64,000 nt of DNA from Pseudomonas antarctica (GCF_001647715.1 NZ_CP015600.1:310001-374000); one strand, 5' to 3'. Positions 29,485-39,000 are shown, counted from the stretch's first letter. The notes: generated by a model not told the origin, from the sequence alone. Numbers and translations: made by a program.

Positions 29485-30660
29485 ATGGGTTTGCTTCGTA
29501 TCGCCTCGGCGATGTCATTGTGTGCGGTGGCTTTTTCGATCCAGGCCGAACAGTTGCCGATCGAGGTGCTGAGTGCGGTGGTCAAGGACCAGAAAATCGC
29601 CGACGCCGAAGTGCTGCTGCAACGCAACGGCGCACAAAACGTGGTGGGCCGCACCAACGCTCAAGGCCAGGTGACCCTCACCAGCGAAGCCGCCGATGAT
29701 GCCAGCAATCTGCTGATCATCAAAAAGCCCGGCTATTCCAACCTGGTGGTGAAGTGCCCTTGCAAAGGCATGACGTACGCCGTCAGCCCGGTGATGGAAA
29801 ACCTCGACGGCCTGCGCGTCGTGCTGACCTGGGGTAAAACCCCGGAAGACCTCGACTCCCACATGATTTTCCCGGGCAACAACATCTTCTTCGGCAACCA
29901 GAAAGGCACCGACGCCGAGCTGGACGTGGATGACACCGACAGCTATGGCCCGGAAACCATCACCCTGCAGAAAAAGCACTACGGCGAAAGCTACGTCTAC
30001 GCCGTGCATGACTTCACCAACAGCGGCAATCCAGGCTCGCGTCAGCTGTCCAACAGCGAGGCCAAGGTGTTTGTCTACATGGGTCAATCCTTGGTGCGCA
30101 CTTATTACGTGCCGAAGAACCGCAGCGGTAACCTGTGGACCGTGTTCCGCATGACCGGCAGTGGCGATTTCCAGGACATCAACAATTTCAGCGGTGTGAC
30201 GGTTGATGCCCCGAACGTGCTCAATGAAGTGAAGGGGTTGCTGGATGACGGCGTGGCGGTCACGGCGGTAGCTGTCAGCTCTTCCGCACAGACCGATGCG
30301 AAGCGTCTGAACGTGCAAGGTGAAGCGGCTTACCAGGCCGGTAACCTCGACCAGGCGATTGACCTGTTCCGTCAGGCCATCGATCTGGACAATGGTTTCG
30401 GGAAGGCCTACGGCAACCTCGGCCTGGCGTATCAGAAAGCCGGCAACACCGCCGAGTCGATCTGGGCCAACCGTAAGGCGATTGCCCTGGCGACCGGCGT
30501 GAATGCAGCGACCGTACGGGCAGGCGCCTACTACAACATCGCGCGGATCTACGAAGCAGCGGGGCAATTCTCGGATGCCTTGCGTCACTACCAGTTGGCG
30601 AAAGAGCAAAAGGCCAACCCGGTGTATGACACTGCGATTGAGCGCGTGCAGAACCGCTGA
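29485..30660 (+). CDS. Exported DUF2135-like/TPR protein
   Basis: A 391-residue protein with a signal peptide (about 1-20, SIQA cleavage). An N-terminal beta domain is followed by a region matching the YfaP-like DUF2135 pattern (VVLTWGKTPEDLDSHMIFPG, DVDDTDSYGPETITL, YVYAVHDFTN). The C-terminal part has TPR repeats (EAAYQAGNLDQAIDLFRQAI, KAYGNLGLAYQKAGNT). Proteins of this kind are exported and of unknown role. AAAGGGAG is the ribosome binding site. No obvious operon partner. Confidence 0.72.
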   Translation: MGLLRIASAMSLCAVAFSIQAEQLPIEVLSAVVKDQKIADAEVLLQRNGAQNVVGRTNAQGQVTLTSEAADDASNLLIIKKPGYSNLVVKCPCKGMTYAVSPVMENLDGLRVVLTWGKTPEDLDSHMIFPGNNIFFGNQKGTDAELDVDDTDSYGPETITLQKKHYGESYVYAVHDFTNSGNPGSRQLSNSEAKVFVYMGQSLVRTYYVPKNRSGNLWTVFRMTGSGDFQDINNFSGVTVDAPNVLNEVKGLLDDGVAVTAVAVSSSAQTDAKRLNVQGEAAYQAGNLDQAIDLFRQAIDLDNGFGKAYGNLGLAYQKAGNTAESIWANRKAIALATGVNAATVRAGAYYNIARIYEAAGQFSDALRHYQLAKEQKANPVYDTAIERVQNR

Positions 30661-30684
30661 TTCAGCCATAGCGCAGGTCTAAAA

Positions 30685-30776
30685 GTGTGGGAGCGGGCTT
30701 GCCCGCGATGGCGGTGGTTCAGTTGATACTTATGTCGACTGCCACACCGCCATCGCAGGCAAGCCCGCTCCCACAT
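30685..30776. repeat. REPIN
   Basis: Inverted cores GTGGGAGCGGGCTTGCCCGCGA and CGCAGGCAAGCCCGCTCCCAC enclose a spacer with a TTGATACTTATGTCGAC element; between the TPR gene and recQ. Confidence 0.87.
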
Positions 30777-30945
30777 TTGGTTTGTATTCTTCTCACAATA
30801 TCGAGTTAACACTCCCACTTCGGCCCTGGGCCATCTCTCAGTCTGTGTATCATCCTGTCTCTTTTTTCCTTGCGACCTTTCTCGATTCGCTGAACACGCT
30901 GGTCTATGGTTTGGGCTCGTTCAGCGGTCAACGGAGTGACAGCTT

Positions 30946-32883
30946 ATGCACGACACCCTCCAACAGGTCTTTGGTTATCCACAGTTTCGTTTGGGCCAGG
31001 AAGCAGCGGTCAGTGCGGTGCTGGCCGGTCGTTCAGCGGCGGCGATCTTCCCCACCGGCTCTGGCAAGTCCCTGTGTTATCAGCTGTCGGCGGTATTGTT
31101 GCCGCACCTGACGTTGGTGGTGTCGCCGCTGTTGGCGTTGATGCAGGACCAATTGGGCTTCTTGAAACGCCACGGCATTTCAGCTGGCAGTATCGATTCG
31201 GCCCAGAGCCGCGATGACGCCAATGACGTAATGGCCCGCGCACGTTCGGGCGAGCTGAAAATCCTGATGATTTCCGTGGAGCGTTTGAAGAACGAGCGTT
31301 TCCGTCATTTCCTGCAAAGCGTGCAGATCTCCTTGCTGGTGGTGGACGAGGCGCACTGTATTTCCGAATGGGGTCATAACTTTCGCCCGGACTATTTGAA
31401 GCTGCCGGACTACCAGCGCCAGTTCAATATCCCGCAGGCCCTGCTGCTGACAGCCACGGCCACGCCCAAGGTGATTGCCGACATGCAGGCGAAGTTCGCC
31501 ATTGCGCCGGACGATGTCATCACCACAGGCTTCTACCGGCCCAACCTCAACTTGCTGGTGGAGCCGGTTGCCGGTGTGGATAAGCGTCGGCGCCTGGTCG
31601 CCTGGATGAGCGAGCGAGCCAATCAACCGAGCATCGTTTACGTCACCCTGCAAAAAACCGCCGAGCAGATTGCCGAGCACCTGAACCGCAATGGCATCCA
31701 GGCCGAGGCCTATCACGCCGGCTTGGCCCACGATAAACGTGAGGGTATCCAGCAACGCTTTATGGGCGGGCGCTCCAATTGCATCGTTGCCACCATCGCG
31801 TTTGGCATGGGCATCGACAAGAGTGACATCCGCAACGTGGTGCATTTCGACCTGCCCAAGTCCATCGAGAACTACAGCCAGGAGATCGGCCGCGCAGGGC
31901 GTGATGGGCAGCCGTCCGACTGCCTGGTGTTGGCCAACCGCGACAGCCTCAATGTGCTGGAAAACTTTGTTTACGGCGACACGCCGGAGCAGTCGGGCAT
32001 TTGCCGTGTGCTGGAGGAGTTGCAGGCGGCGCGGGGCGATGGGCAATGGGAGTTCTTGCTGAGGTCGCTGTCGGACCACAGCAACATCCGCGAGCTGCCG
32101 CTCAAGACATTGCTGGTGCAGTTGGAGCTCAAGGGCGTGATCGCGCCGCGCTACGCGTTTTACGCCGAATACCGTTTCAAATACCTGATCGAGCCCGAGG
32201 CCTTGTTGGCGCGTTTTTCGGGTGAGCGGCAGCAGTTTGTCGCGGCGATTATCCAGGTGTGTAATCGCGCCAGGACCTGGGCGACTGTGGATTTCGACGC
32301 GCTGTATCAGCAGCACAATGCTGAGCGCAGCCGTGTAGTGAAGGCGCTGGATTACTTCCAGGAACAGGGCTTGATCGAGCTGGAAAGCAAGCAGATGACT
32401 GAGGTCTACAGCTTGCTGAATACCGACTTCGATCCGCAGGCATTGAGCGAAGAGTTATACACAGGCTTCAAGCAGCACGAAGTGACGGAGGTGGCGCGAA
32501 TTCACGCCATGCTCGACCTTTTTGCAACCGAGCATTGCCTCGGACAGCGTTTGGCCAAGTACTTTGGCGATGAAGATGCCCCCTTGCGGTGTGGGCATTG
32601 TTCGGTGTGCCACGGCCATGTAGCCCACTTGCCTGCACCGCCGAGTTTGCCGCGGCTTGTGGATAAAAACTTCATGGGGCTGTGCGGCGATTTTATCCAC
32701 AGGCATCATGAACACACCGGGCAACTGCCGGGTGCGGAGCGGCTGACACGGTTCCTGGGGGGTATCAGCGTGCCGTTGTTTACCAAGCTGAAGGCGCGGG
32801 GGATTCCCGGTTTTGCTGCGCTGGAAGACTACCCCTACGCCGAGGTGCGTGAGTGGGCTGAGTGTCATTTGAATGATCTGTAA
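30946..32883 (+). CDS. recQ: RecQ-family ATP-dependent DNA helicase
   Basis: A 645-residue superfamily 2 helicase with Walker A FPTGSGKSLCYQL, DEAH box VVDEAHCISEWGHNFRP, motif VI QEIGRAGRDGQ, and a C-terminal zinc motif with CLGQ...CGHCSVCHG. The helicase unwinds recombination and replication intermediates 3' to 5'. It is somewhat longer than E. coli RecQ (609) and ends without a clear HRDC domain, so it may be a paralogue of the standard RecQ. GGAG lies 12 bases upstream of the ATG. Confidence 0.9.
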   Translation: MHDTLQQVFGYPQFRLGQEAAVSAVLAGRSAAAIFPTGSGKSLCYQLSAVLLPHLTLVVSPLLALMQDQLGFLKRHGISAGSIDSAQSRDDANDVMARARSGELKILMISVERLKNERFRHFLQSVQISLLVVDEAHCISEWGHNFRPDYLKLPDYQRQFNIPQALLLTATATPKVIADMQAKFAIAPDDVITTGFYRPNLNLLVEPVAGVDKRRRLVAWMSERANQPSIVYVTLQKTAEQIAEHLNRNGIQAEAYHAGLAHDKREGIQQRFMGGRSNCIVATIAFGMGIDKSDIRNVVHFDLPKSIENYSQEIGRAGRDGQPSDCLVLANRDSLNVLENFVYGDTPEQSGICRVLEELQAARGDGQWEFLLRSLSDHSNIRELPLKTLLVQLELKGVIAPRYAFYAEYRFKYLIEPEALLARFSGERQQFVAAIIQVCNRARTWATVDFDALYQQHNAERSRVVKALDYFQEQGLIELESKQMTEVYSLLNTDFDPQALSEELYTGFKQHEVTEVARIHAMLDLFATEHCLGQRLAKYFGDEDAPLRCGHCSVCHGHVAHLPAPPSLPRLVDKNFMGLCGDFIHRHHEHTGQLPGAERLTRFLGGISVPLFTKLKARGIPGFAALEDYPYAEVREWAECHLNDL

Positions 32884-32906
32884 ATCCACTTTCGTGAGAC
32901 CTGCAC

Positions 32907-33338
32907 ATGCCTGACTCAATGCCCTTGCGCGCCGATTACCGTCACTTCCAGCCGATCATCACGCGTTGGCACGACAACGACGTGTATGGCCATGTGAATA
33001 ACGTCACCTACTACAGCTTCTTCGACACGGCGGTGAATACCTACTTGATCGAACACGGTGGGTTGGACATTCATGACGGTGAGGTGGTGGGCTTTGTGGT
33101 GAGTTCGGCATGCGATTATTTCGCGTCGATTGCCTTTCCGGACCGCATAGAGATTGGCCTGCGGGTGGGCAAGCTGGGTAACAGCTCGGTGCAGTATGAG
33201 TTGGCGGTGTTCAAGGCAGGCGAAGAGGAAGCCTGCGCGGCAGGGCGCTTTGTGCATGTGTTTGTGGATCGGGCGTCGAACCAGCCGGTGGCGATTCCGG
33301 GGATGTTGCGCGAGGCGTTGCAGCGGTTGGTGGCCTGA
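32907..33338 (+). CDS. 4-hydroxybenzoyl-CoA-type (YbgC/FadM-like) thioesterase
   Basis: A 143-residue hotdog protein with the catalytic pattern TRWHDNDVYGHVNNVTYYSFFDTAVN (Asp in HDNDVYGHVNN). It is 23 bases after recQ and probably cotranscribed. Expected acyl-CoA thioesterase; substrate unknown. Confidence 0.85.
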   Translation: MPDSMPLRADYRHFQPIITRWHDNDVYGHVNNVTYYSFFDTAVNTYLIEHGGLDIHDGEVVGFVVSSACDYFASIAFPDRIEIGLRVGKLGNSSVQYELAVFKAGEEEACAAGRFVHVFVDRASNQPVAIPGMLREALQRLVA

Positions 33339-33366
33339 CACCGCCATTGTGCTCAATGGAGATTAA

Positions 33367-33458
33367 ATGTGGGAGCGGGCTTGCCAGCGATGGCGGCGGG
33401 TCAGGTTGAGATGTGTCGCCTGACGCTGTGCTATCGCGGGCAAGCCCGCTCCCACATG
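33367..33458. repeat. REPIN
   Basis: Inverted cores GTGGGAGCGGGCTTGCCAGCGA and CGGGCAAGCCCGCTCCCACA lie between two convergent genes. Confidence 0.87.
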
Positions 33459-33486
33459 GGCCTGCAGTTGTCTTTAGACTGCGGGC

Positions 33487-33966
33487 TTACCGATCACGGT
33501 AATGATGTTTGTTCTTGCGATGCCCATAAGCATGGCCGCGGCCGCGATGGTCGTCACGGTCATAACGACGGTTGTCCCGCCCGCGATAACGACGGTCTTC
33601 GTCATCGCTCTTGTTGCCCATGTAGTTGCCCAGCGCGCCGCCCGCACCACCGCCGGCGGCTGCGCCGATCAGGCTGCCCGTGCTGCCGCCCATGCTGCGG
33701 CCCACCACGTTGCCACCGGCCGCGCCCAAGGCGCCACCGATAGCGGCTTCGCCACGGCTGCGTTTGTCGGCACCCACTGCACTGCCACCCGCGCCACCCA
33801 GGGCTGCGCCGATGGCCGAGCCGGTGTTACCACCCATCTGCTGGCCGACAACTGAACCTAAAACCCCGCCCAATGCGCCGCCCACACCGGCTTCGGTGGT
33901 GCCACCGGCCATGGCTGCGCCACTGACCAGGCCAAGGGACAACAAGAGAATCGAGGAGAACTTCAT
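33487..33966 (-). CDS. Glycine-zipper lipoprotein-like/exported protein with basic tail
   Basis: A 159-residue protein with a signal peptide (about 1-21, AAMA), then long runs of the glycine zipper (GGALGGVLGSVVGQQMGGNTGS and related), which usually insert in membranes or form oligomers. The C-terminal 45 residues are Arg/His/Asp-rich (RYRGRDNRRYDRDDHRGRGH). Similar Pseudomonas proteins are annotated as glycine zipper domain proteins without known function. Confidence 0.75.
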   Translation of the reverse strand: MKFSSILLLSLGLVSGAAMAGGTTEAGVGGALGGVLGSVVGQQMGGNTGSAIGAALGGAGGSAVGADKRSRGEAAIGGALGAAGGNVVGRSMGGSTGSLIGAAAGGGAGGALGNYMGNKSDDEDRRYRGRDNRRYDRDDHRGRGHAYGHRKNKHHYRDR

Positions 33967-34124
33967 AGAGAGACCTCAAGAGGATGACGGCGCGATCCTG
34001 AGGTTGTATCGAGACACTGACAATCGAAAACCGACCAGTGGTACAGGTTGTATACAATTTGCTAAGTTGCTGTTTTGTATGGGGAACTTAAGTGGTTTTC
34101 GCGAGTCTTTAACTACTTCGGAAC

Positions 34125-34154
34125 GGCCGCTTTTATGCAAAAGCGGCCTTTTTT
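34125..34154 (+). terminator. Strong plus-strand terminator with no gene before it
   Basis: GGCCGCTTTT/AAAAGCGGCC perfect 10-bp stem with ATGC loop, then TTTTTTG. The T-run is only on the plus strand, yet both adjacent protein genes are on the minus strand, so it probably ends a small plus-strand transcript starting within ~34020-34100. Confidence 0.75.
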
Positions 34155-34239
34155 GTGCCTCGCAAAAAGTATGTGTGACGGCTTGCTTGTTGTGGCAAGC
34201 CCGCTCGCTACAACCAGCCCGCACAGCACAACAAGCCCA

Positions 34240-36588
34240 TCAGGCCGAGCGCGCCATGATCAAACCGGTCGCACTCGCCGCTTCCAATCGAATCGCCACA
34301 AATTTCGACGTCGGTGTATGGCTGCCATCCCCGGTGCTTTCCAGTGGCACCAGCGGGTTCACTTCCGGGTAGTAGGCGGCAGCCTGGCCTGCCGGGATAT
34401 CGAATGCCAGCAAGGTGAACCCTTTCACGCGGCGCTCACGGCCGTCCTCCCAAAGCGACACGATGTCGGCCTTCTGCCCCGGCTTGAAGCCGAGGCGGAT
34501 GATGTCGGCCTCGTTGACGAACAACACGTCACGCTGGCCCTTGACCCCACGGTAGCGGTCGTCCAGGCCATAAATGGTGGTGTTGTACTGATCGTGGGAG
34601 CGCATCGATTGCATGATCAGGTCCGGCACCCGGCCCGTGGCGTGGGTGCGTTCGTGGATCAGGTCTTTGGGCAGCACGTTCGGGCGGAAGTTGGCGCGGC
34701 CCGAAGGTGTGTTCCAGCGGCGTGCGCCGGCGGAGTTGCCCAGGTAGAAGCCGCCCGGGTGTTTGATCTTCTCGTTAAAGTCTTTGAAGCCTGGGATGGT
34801 GTCGGCGATCAGGTCGCGGATGCGCCCGTAGTCGGCCACCAGCCAGTTCCAGTCCACCGGTTTGCTGCCCAGGGTCGCGGCGGCGATGCCCGCGAGGATG
34901 GCAGGCTCGGACTTCATCTGCTTCGACAGGGGTTGCAGTTGGCCGTTGGAGCCGTGAACCATGCTGAACGAGTCTTCCACGGTGACGGCTTGCGGGCCAT
35001 CGGCCTGGATATCAATGTCGGTACGGCCCAGGCACGGCAGGATCAGCGCGTCTTTGCCGTGCATCAGGTGGCTGCGGTTGAGCTTGGTGCTGATCTGCAC
35101 GGTCAGGTCGCAGCTGCGCAGCGCTTCGAAGGTGCGCGGGCTGTCCGGCGTGGCTTGGGCAAAATTGCCGCCCAGGCCGATAAACACCTTGGAGCGGCCT
35201 TCGAGCATGGCGTGGATCGCTTCCACCACGTTGTGGCCATTGTGGCGGGGCACCTGGAACTGGAAGCGACGCTCCAGCGAATCAAGGAATGCCACCGGTG
35301 GGCGTTCGTTGATGCCCATGGTGCGGTCGCCCTGCACGTTACTGTGGCCGCGCACCGGGCACAGGCCTGCGCCTGGGCGGCCGATGTTGCCGCGCAGCAG
35401 CATCAGGTTGGCGATTTCCTGGATGGTCGGCACCGAGTGGCGGTGCTGGGTGATGCCCATCGCCCAGCACATGATCACGTTCTTGCCTTTGGCGTACATG
35501 CGCGCCGCTTGCTCAAGCTCAACCAGGGTCAGGCCGGACTGCGCGACGATCTCATCCCACGAGGTGTCGTCGATCTGGCCGAGGTAATCCAGCACATTGG
35601 CCGTGTGTTCGTTGAGGAAGTCGTGGTCGAACACAGCTTCTTTGCCTTCGGCCTGGGCCTGGCGCTCCCACAGCAGCAGGAACTTGGCCATGCCGCGCAG
35701 GATGGCCATGTCGCCACCCAGGGCTGGGCGGAAGTAAGCGGTGTTGGTCGGCTTGTCGCCGTTGGTGAGCATTTCCAGCGGGTGTTGCGGGTGTTGGAAG
35801 CGTTCCAGCCCGCGCTCTTTGAGTGGGTTGATGCACACCACCTGGGCCCCACGTTTCACCGCTTCACGCAGCGGCTCGAGCATGCGCGGGTGGTTAGTCC
35901 CGGGGTTCTGGCCCCAGACGAAAATCGCATCGGCATGTTCGAAGTCATCAAAGGTCACGGTGCCTTTGCCGACGCCCACGCTTTGCGCCAGGGCCACGCC
36001 GCTGGCCTCGTGACACATGTTCGAACAATCCGGGAAGTTGTTGGTGCCGTAGGCGCGCACAAACAGCTGATACAGGTACGCCGCTTCGTTGCTGGCGCGG
36101 CCCGAGGTGTAGAACTCGGCCATGTCCGGGCTGGGCAAGGCGTTGAGGTGTTTGCCGACCAGGTCGAATGCCGCTTCCCAACTGATCGGCGTATAGCGAT
36201 CGGTCTCGGCGTCATAGCGCATCGGTTCGGTCAGGCGGCCCTGGTACTCCAGCCAATAGTCGCTCTGCTCCAGCAGCGCAGTGACGCTGTGCTTGGCGAA
36301 GAAGGCAGCATCCACACGGCGTTTGGTGGCCTCCCAGTTGACCGCCTTGGCGCCGTTTTCGCAGAATTTGACTACCCCGCTTTCTGGCGAGTCGCCCCAC
36401 GCGCAGCCCGGGCAGTCAAAGCCGCCGTTCTGGTTGGTCTTGAGCATCATGCGCAGGTTTTTCAGCGCGTTGTCGCTGGTCAGCCAGGCCTGCGCCACGC
36501 TGATCAGTGCGCCCCAGCCGCCGGCCGGGCCTTTGTAGGGCTTGTAGCGTGGCTTCGGAGTTTCGTCGGCTTGGTGGTGCAGGCTCAT
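34240..36588 (-). CDS. FdhF/YdeP-family molybdopterin oxidoreductase (formate-dehydrogenase-like)
   Basis: A 782-residue protein starting MSLHHQADETPKPRYKPYKG, overlapping the fdhD stop (ATGA); the longer frame would overlap fdhD. It has the molybdopterin domains with family features: CPGCAWGD near the N-terminus (Cys59, Cys62), SEAAYLY-type segment SGRASNEAAYLYQLFVRAYG, DCSNMCHEASG (candidate molybdenum-ligand Cys), WGQNPGTNHPRML, and a C-terminal domain with GQKADIVSLWEDGRERRV. A full 4Fe-4S site as in classical formate dehydrogenase alpha is not obvious. Substrate unknown; it is probably matured by FdhD encoded immediately upstream. Confidence 0.88.
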   Translation of the reverse strand: MSLHHQADETPKPRYKPYKGPAGGWGALISVAQAWLTSDNALKNLRMMLKTNQNGGFDCPGCAWGDSPESGVVKFCENGAKAVNWEATKRRVDAAFFAKHSVTALLEQSDYWLEYQGRLTEPMRYDAETDRYTPISWEAAFDLVGKHLNALPSPDMAEFYTSGRASNEAAYLYQLFVRAYGTNNFPDCSNMCHEASGVALAQSVGVGKGTVTFDDFEHADAIFVWGQNPGTNHPRMLEPLREAVKRGAQVVCINPLKERGLERFQHPQHPLEMLTNGDKPTNTAYFRPALGGDMAILRGMAKFLLLWERQAQAEGKEAVFDHDFLNEHTANVLDYLGQIDDTSWDEIVAQSGLTLVELEQAARMYAKGKNVIMCWAMGITQHRHSVPTIQEIANLMLLRGNIGRPGAGLCPVRGHSNVQGDRTMGINERPPVAFLDSLERRFQFQVPRHNGHNVVEAIHAMLEGRSKVFIGLGGNFAQATPDSPRTFEALRSCDLTVQISTKLNRSHLMHGKDALILPCLGRTDIDIQADGPQAVTVEDSFSMVHGSNGQLQPLSKQMKSEPAILAGIAAATLGSKPVDWNWLVADYGRIRDLIADTIPGFKDFNEKIKHPGGFYLGNSAGARRWNTPSGRANFRPNVLPKDLIHERTHATGRVPDLIMQSMRSHDQYNTTIYGLDDRYRGVKGQRDVLFVNEADIIRLGFKPGQKADIVSLWEDGRERRVKGFTLLAFDIPAGQAAAYYPEVNPLVPLESTGDGSHTPTSKFVAIRLEAASATGLIMARSA

Positions 36589-37424
36589 GGCTGGTTCTCC
36601 ATCGCAGGGCTGTAGACCCGCGGCGCACTTTTCTGTGGCAGGTGGATGAGATTGAGGTTGTGGCGGCGGGCCCATTGCACGGCCAGGCCGGTAGGCGACG
36701 ACAGGCTGACCAGGGTCTGGATGCCTGCGCGCAAAACTTTCTGGATCAGTTCGAGGCTGCAGCGGCTGGTAACGATTGCCAGGCTGCCGTCGGTCGGAAT
36801 CTTTTGGCGGATCAGTGCGCCGATCAACTTGTCGAGGGCGTTATGCCGGCCGATGTCTTCACGGCCCATCAGCAACTCGCCCTGGTTGTTCATAAATACC
36901 GCCGCATGCACCGCGCCGCTGTACTGGCCCAAGGGCTGGAACGCGCTGATGCGCTGGCGCAGGCCGTCGAGCCATTCGGCGGGCGGCAACGGTGCGCCGG
37001 GCAGCACCTGAAGGTCTGGCAACGCTTGTTCCACCGCCTCCACACCGCACAAACCACAGCCACTGGTGCCTGCCAACTGGCGGCGTTGCTGCTTGAGGTT
37101 CCAGAAGGCACGGCTGGAGATCTGAACCTGGGCGTATTGGGCAGAACCCGAACCGCTGAGTTTCAGGTCATAAATGTCGCTAACGTCGGCAATAATGCCA
37201 CTACCGATACTGAAACCGACGATGAAGTCTTCCAGATCCGTCGGCGTCACCAGCATCACGGCTTGGCTGATGTCGTTATAGGCAATCGCTAACGCCACTT
37301 CTTCGGCCAAGGCCGTGCTGGCGACTTCAGTGTGTTCCAGGTTGCAAAACTGGTAGCTCTGACTGGCGGCGGGCGCGGGCGTTTCAGGGGCGGGCGCCGC
37401 GCAGACTGGGCGCTTGGCTTCCAT
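36585..37424 (-). CDS. fdhD: Formate dehydrogenase accessory sulfurtransferase FdhD
   Basis: A 279-residue protein that sulfurates the molybdenum cofactor for formate dehydrogenases. The catalytic cysteine pair is in TSGCGLCGVEA (Cys123, Cys126), and REDIGRHNALDKLIGALI and ATSRCSLELIQKV-type segments (VTSRCSLELIQKVLRAG) fit the family. It precedes and overlaps the molybdoenzyme gene, so it is coexpressed with its client. Confidence 0.93.
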   Translation of the reverse strand: MEAKRPVCAAPAPETPAPAASQSYQFCNLEHTEVASTALAEEVALAIAYNDISQAVMLVTPTDLEDFIVGFSIGSGIIADVSDIYDLKLSGSGSAQYAQVQISSRAFWNLKQQRRQLAGTSGCGLCGVEAVEQALPDLQVLPGAPLPPAEWLDGLRQRISAFQPLGQYSGAVHAAVFMNNQGELLMGREDIGRHNALDKLIGALIRQKIPTDGSLAIVTSRCSLELIQKVLRAGIQTLVSLSSPTGLAVQWARRHNLNLIHLPQKSAPRVYSPAMENQP

Positions 37425-37521
37425 GGGGCAGTACCACCGGGGGATTGATCAGTGTTTAGACTAGGCGCGACAAAGGGTCGCGTCTAATTGCCAGTACTGA
37501 TCTACCGATAGATGGCGTCGA

Positions 37522-38409
37522 TCAAGGTTCGATTTGCGATTTTTGAAACAGCGCGAAACAGGCTTCGGCCAGTGCGGAGCGGGGTGCGCTACGGCGCATG
37601 ATCAGCCCCAGTCGCGCCAGGGTGTGAGCATCTTCAATCGGTTGTAGACGCAGGTGTTCGGTCAGGGCGTCGAGGCCACCGTCCAGCGGCATCACGGCGC
37701 AACACAGGCCGCCGTGCACGGCTTGTAACAATTGATGCACCGCATCGGTTTGTAACAAAGGCTGCGGGTTGAGCCCACGGCTGTGGAAGTTGTGGTCGAT
37801 TGACTGACGAAAGTGCATGCCGCTGGTGAGCATGCCCAACGGCAATTCAATCAGTGCTTCCCAACTCAACGGCTTGTCGCCGAAGCTGAAAAACCGTTGG
37901 TCGTAGAGCAGGCCCATGCGGGTTTCGCCCAGTGCCAGCGAGTCGAAGCGCTCGTTGTCGAGGCGCTCCAGATACGACACACCGAGGTCCAAGCGATTGC
38001 TCGCCAGCTGTTCGAGGATTTGTTCGGAGCTTAATGCCGAGAGCTCAAAGCGCAGGTTCGGGTGTTCTTTGTGCAGTTGTTGCATCAACGCCAGGGGATC
38101 GAAGCTCGACAGCGGCACCACACCCAGGCGCAACGTACCCACGAGGTTGCCGCGACAGGCCGCCGCTTCCGCCTGCAAGCCGTCATAGGCCGCCAGTACG
38201 GTGCGTGCCCATGCCAGGACGCGCTCGCCCGGCGCGGTGAAGCCTTCGAAGCGCTGGCCACGGTTGACCAGTTGCAAGTCCAGTTCTTCTTCGAGGTTGC
38301 GCAGGCGCATCGACAGAGTCGGCTGGGTGATATGGCAACGCGCGGCCGCCTGGCCAAAGTGCCGGGTCTCGTCGAGGGCGATGAGGAATTTCAACTGTTT
38401 GATGTCCAT
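37522..38409 (-). CDS. LysR-family transcriptional regulator
   Basis: A 295-residue regulator starting MDIKQLKFLIALDETRHFGQ, with CGGAG just before the ATG; the longer frame is not supported. The N-terminal winged helix-turn-helix (AAARCHITQPTLSMRLRNLEEELDLQLV) and a C-terminal effector domain are visible. It lies beside fdhD and the molybdoenzyme, on the same strand, so may control them. Effector not recognisable. Confidence 0.86.
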   Translation of the reverse strand: MDIKQLKFLIALDETRHFGQAAARCHITQPTLSMRLRNLEEELDLQLVNRGQRFEGFTAPGERVLAWARTVLAAYDGLQAEAAACRGNLVGTLRLGVVPLSSFDPLALMQQLHKEHPNLRFELSALSSEQILEQLASNRLDLGVSYLERLDNERFDSLALGETRMGLLYDQRFFSFGDKPLSWEALIELPLGMLTSGMHFRQSIDHNFHSRGLNPQPLLQTDAVHQLLQAVHGGLCCAVMPLDGGLDALTEHLRLQPIEDAHTLARLGLIMRRSAPRSALAEACFALFQKSQIEP

Positions 38410-38537
38410 CTTCGCTCCGGGCTTATACCAATGGCGTGGGATTCTAGCGCGTTTGGGTCTTTGGTCGGCTGGAACCCAAGTCTGCGGGATTGGTCTAGTC
38501 TTTGGCATCTGGAAATCAAACCCAAGGAGAGCACACC

Positions 38538-38978
38538 ATGAGTCTTTTTAGTTTCGTGAAAGAAGCAGGCGAAAAGCTGATCGATCTGTTGACGCCGGGT
38601 AACGCTAACGCCAGCGATGAGTTGAAAAAACATATCGAAGCAGTAGGGCTGGGTAACCCTAACGTTCACGCCACCGTGGACGGTGACAAGGTGACGATCA
38701 CGGGTGAAGTCGCCAGCCAGGAAGAGAAAGAAAAAATCCTTCTGGCGGCGGGCAATATTGCCGGTGTAGCCACTGTAGATGACCAGATTACCGTCTCCGG
38801 CCCTGTCGTCGCCGCCGCCCGTTTTGTGGTGGTGAAAAAGGGCGACACCCTGAGTGCGATTTCCCTGGCGGTGTATGGCAACGCCAACCAGTACAACAAA
38901 ATCTTCGAGGCCAACAAGCCGCTGCTCAAAGATGTGAACAAAATTTACCCAGGGCAGACGCTGCGTATTCCTGAGTAA
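38538..38978 (+). CDS. kbp: Potassium-binding BON/LysM protein Kbp (YgaU)
   Basis: A 146-residue soluble protein with an N-terminal BON domain (about 25-90) and a C-terminal LysM domain (VVKKGDTLSAISLAVYGNANQYNKIFEANKPLLKDVNKIYPGQTLRIPE compressed to the typical pattern). The E. coli homologue binds K+ in the cytoplasm. AAGGAGA eight bases upstream fixes the start at MSLFSFVKEAG. Confidence 0.92.
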   Translation: MSLFSFVKEAGEKLIDLLTPGNANASDELKKHIEAVGLGNPNVHATVDGDKVTITGEVASQEEKEKILLAAGNIAGVATVDDQITVSGPVVAAARFVVVKKGDTLSAISLAVYGNANQYNKIFEANKPLLKDVNKIYPGQTLRIPE

Positions 38979-39000
38979 AGCCTCACTCCGAGTAACGGCA

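Noticed and set aside
34075..36615. 846-residue frame on the plus strand
   Set aside because: It lies fully opposite the molybdoenzyme gene, starts in the noncoding leader and has the Gly/His/Gln/Ala-rich composition of an antisense shadow in GC-rich DNA.
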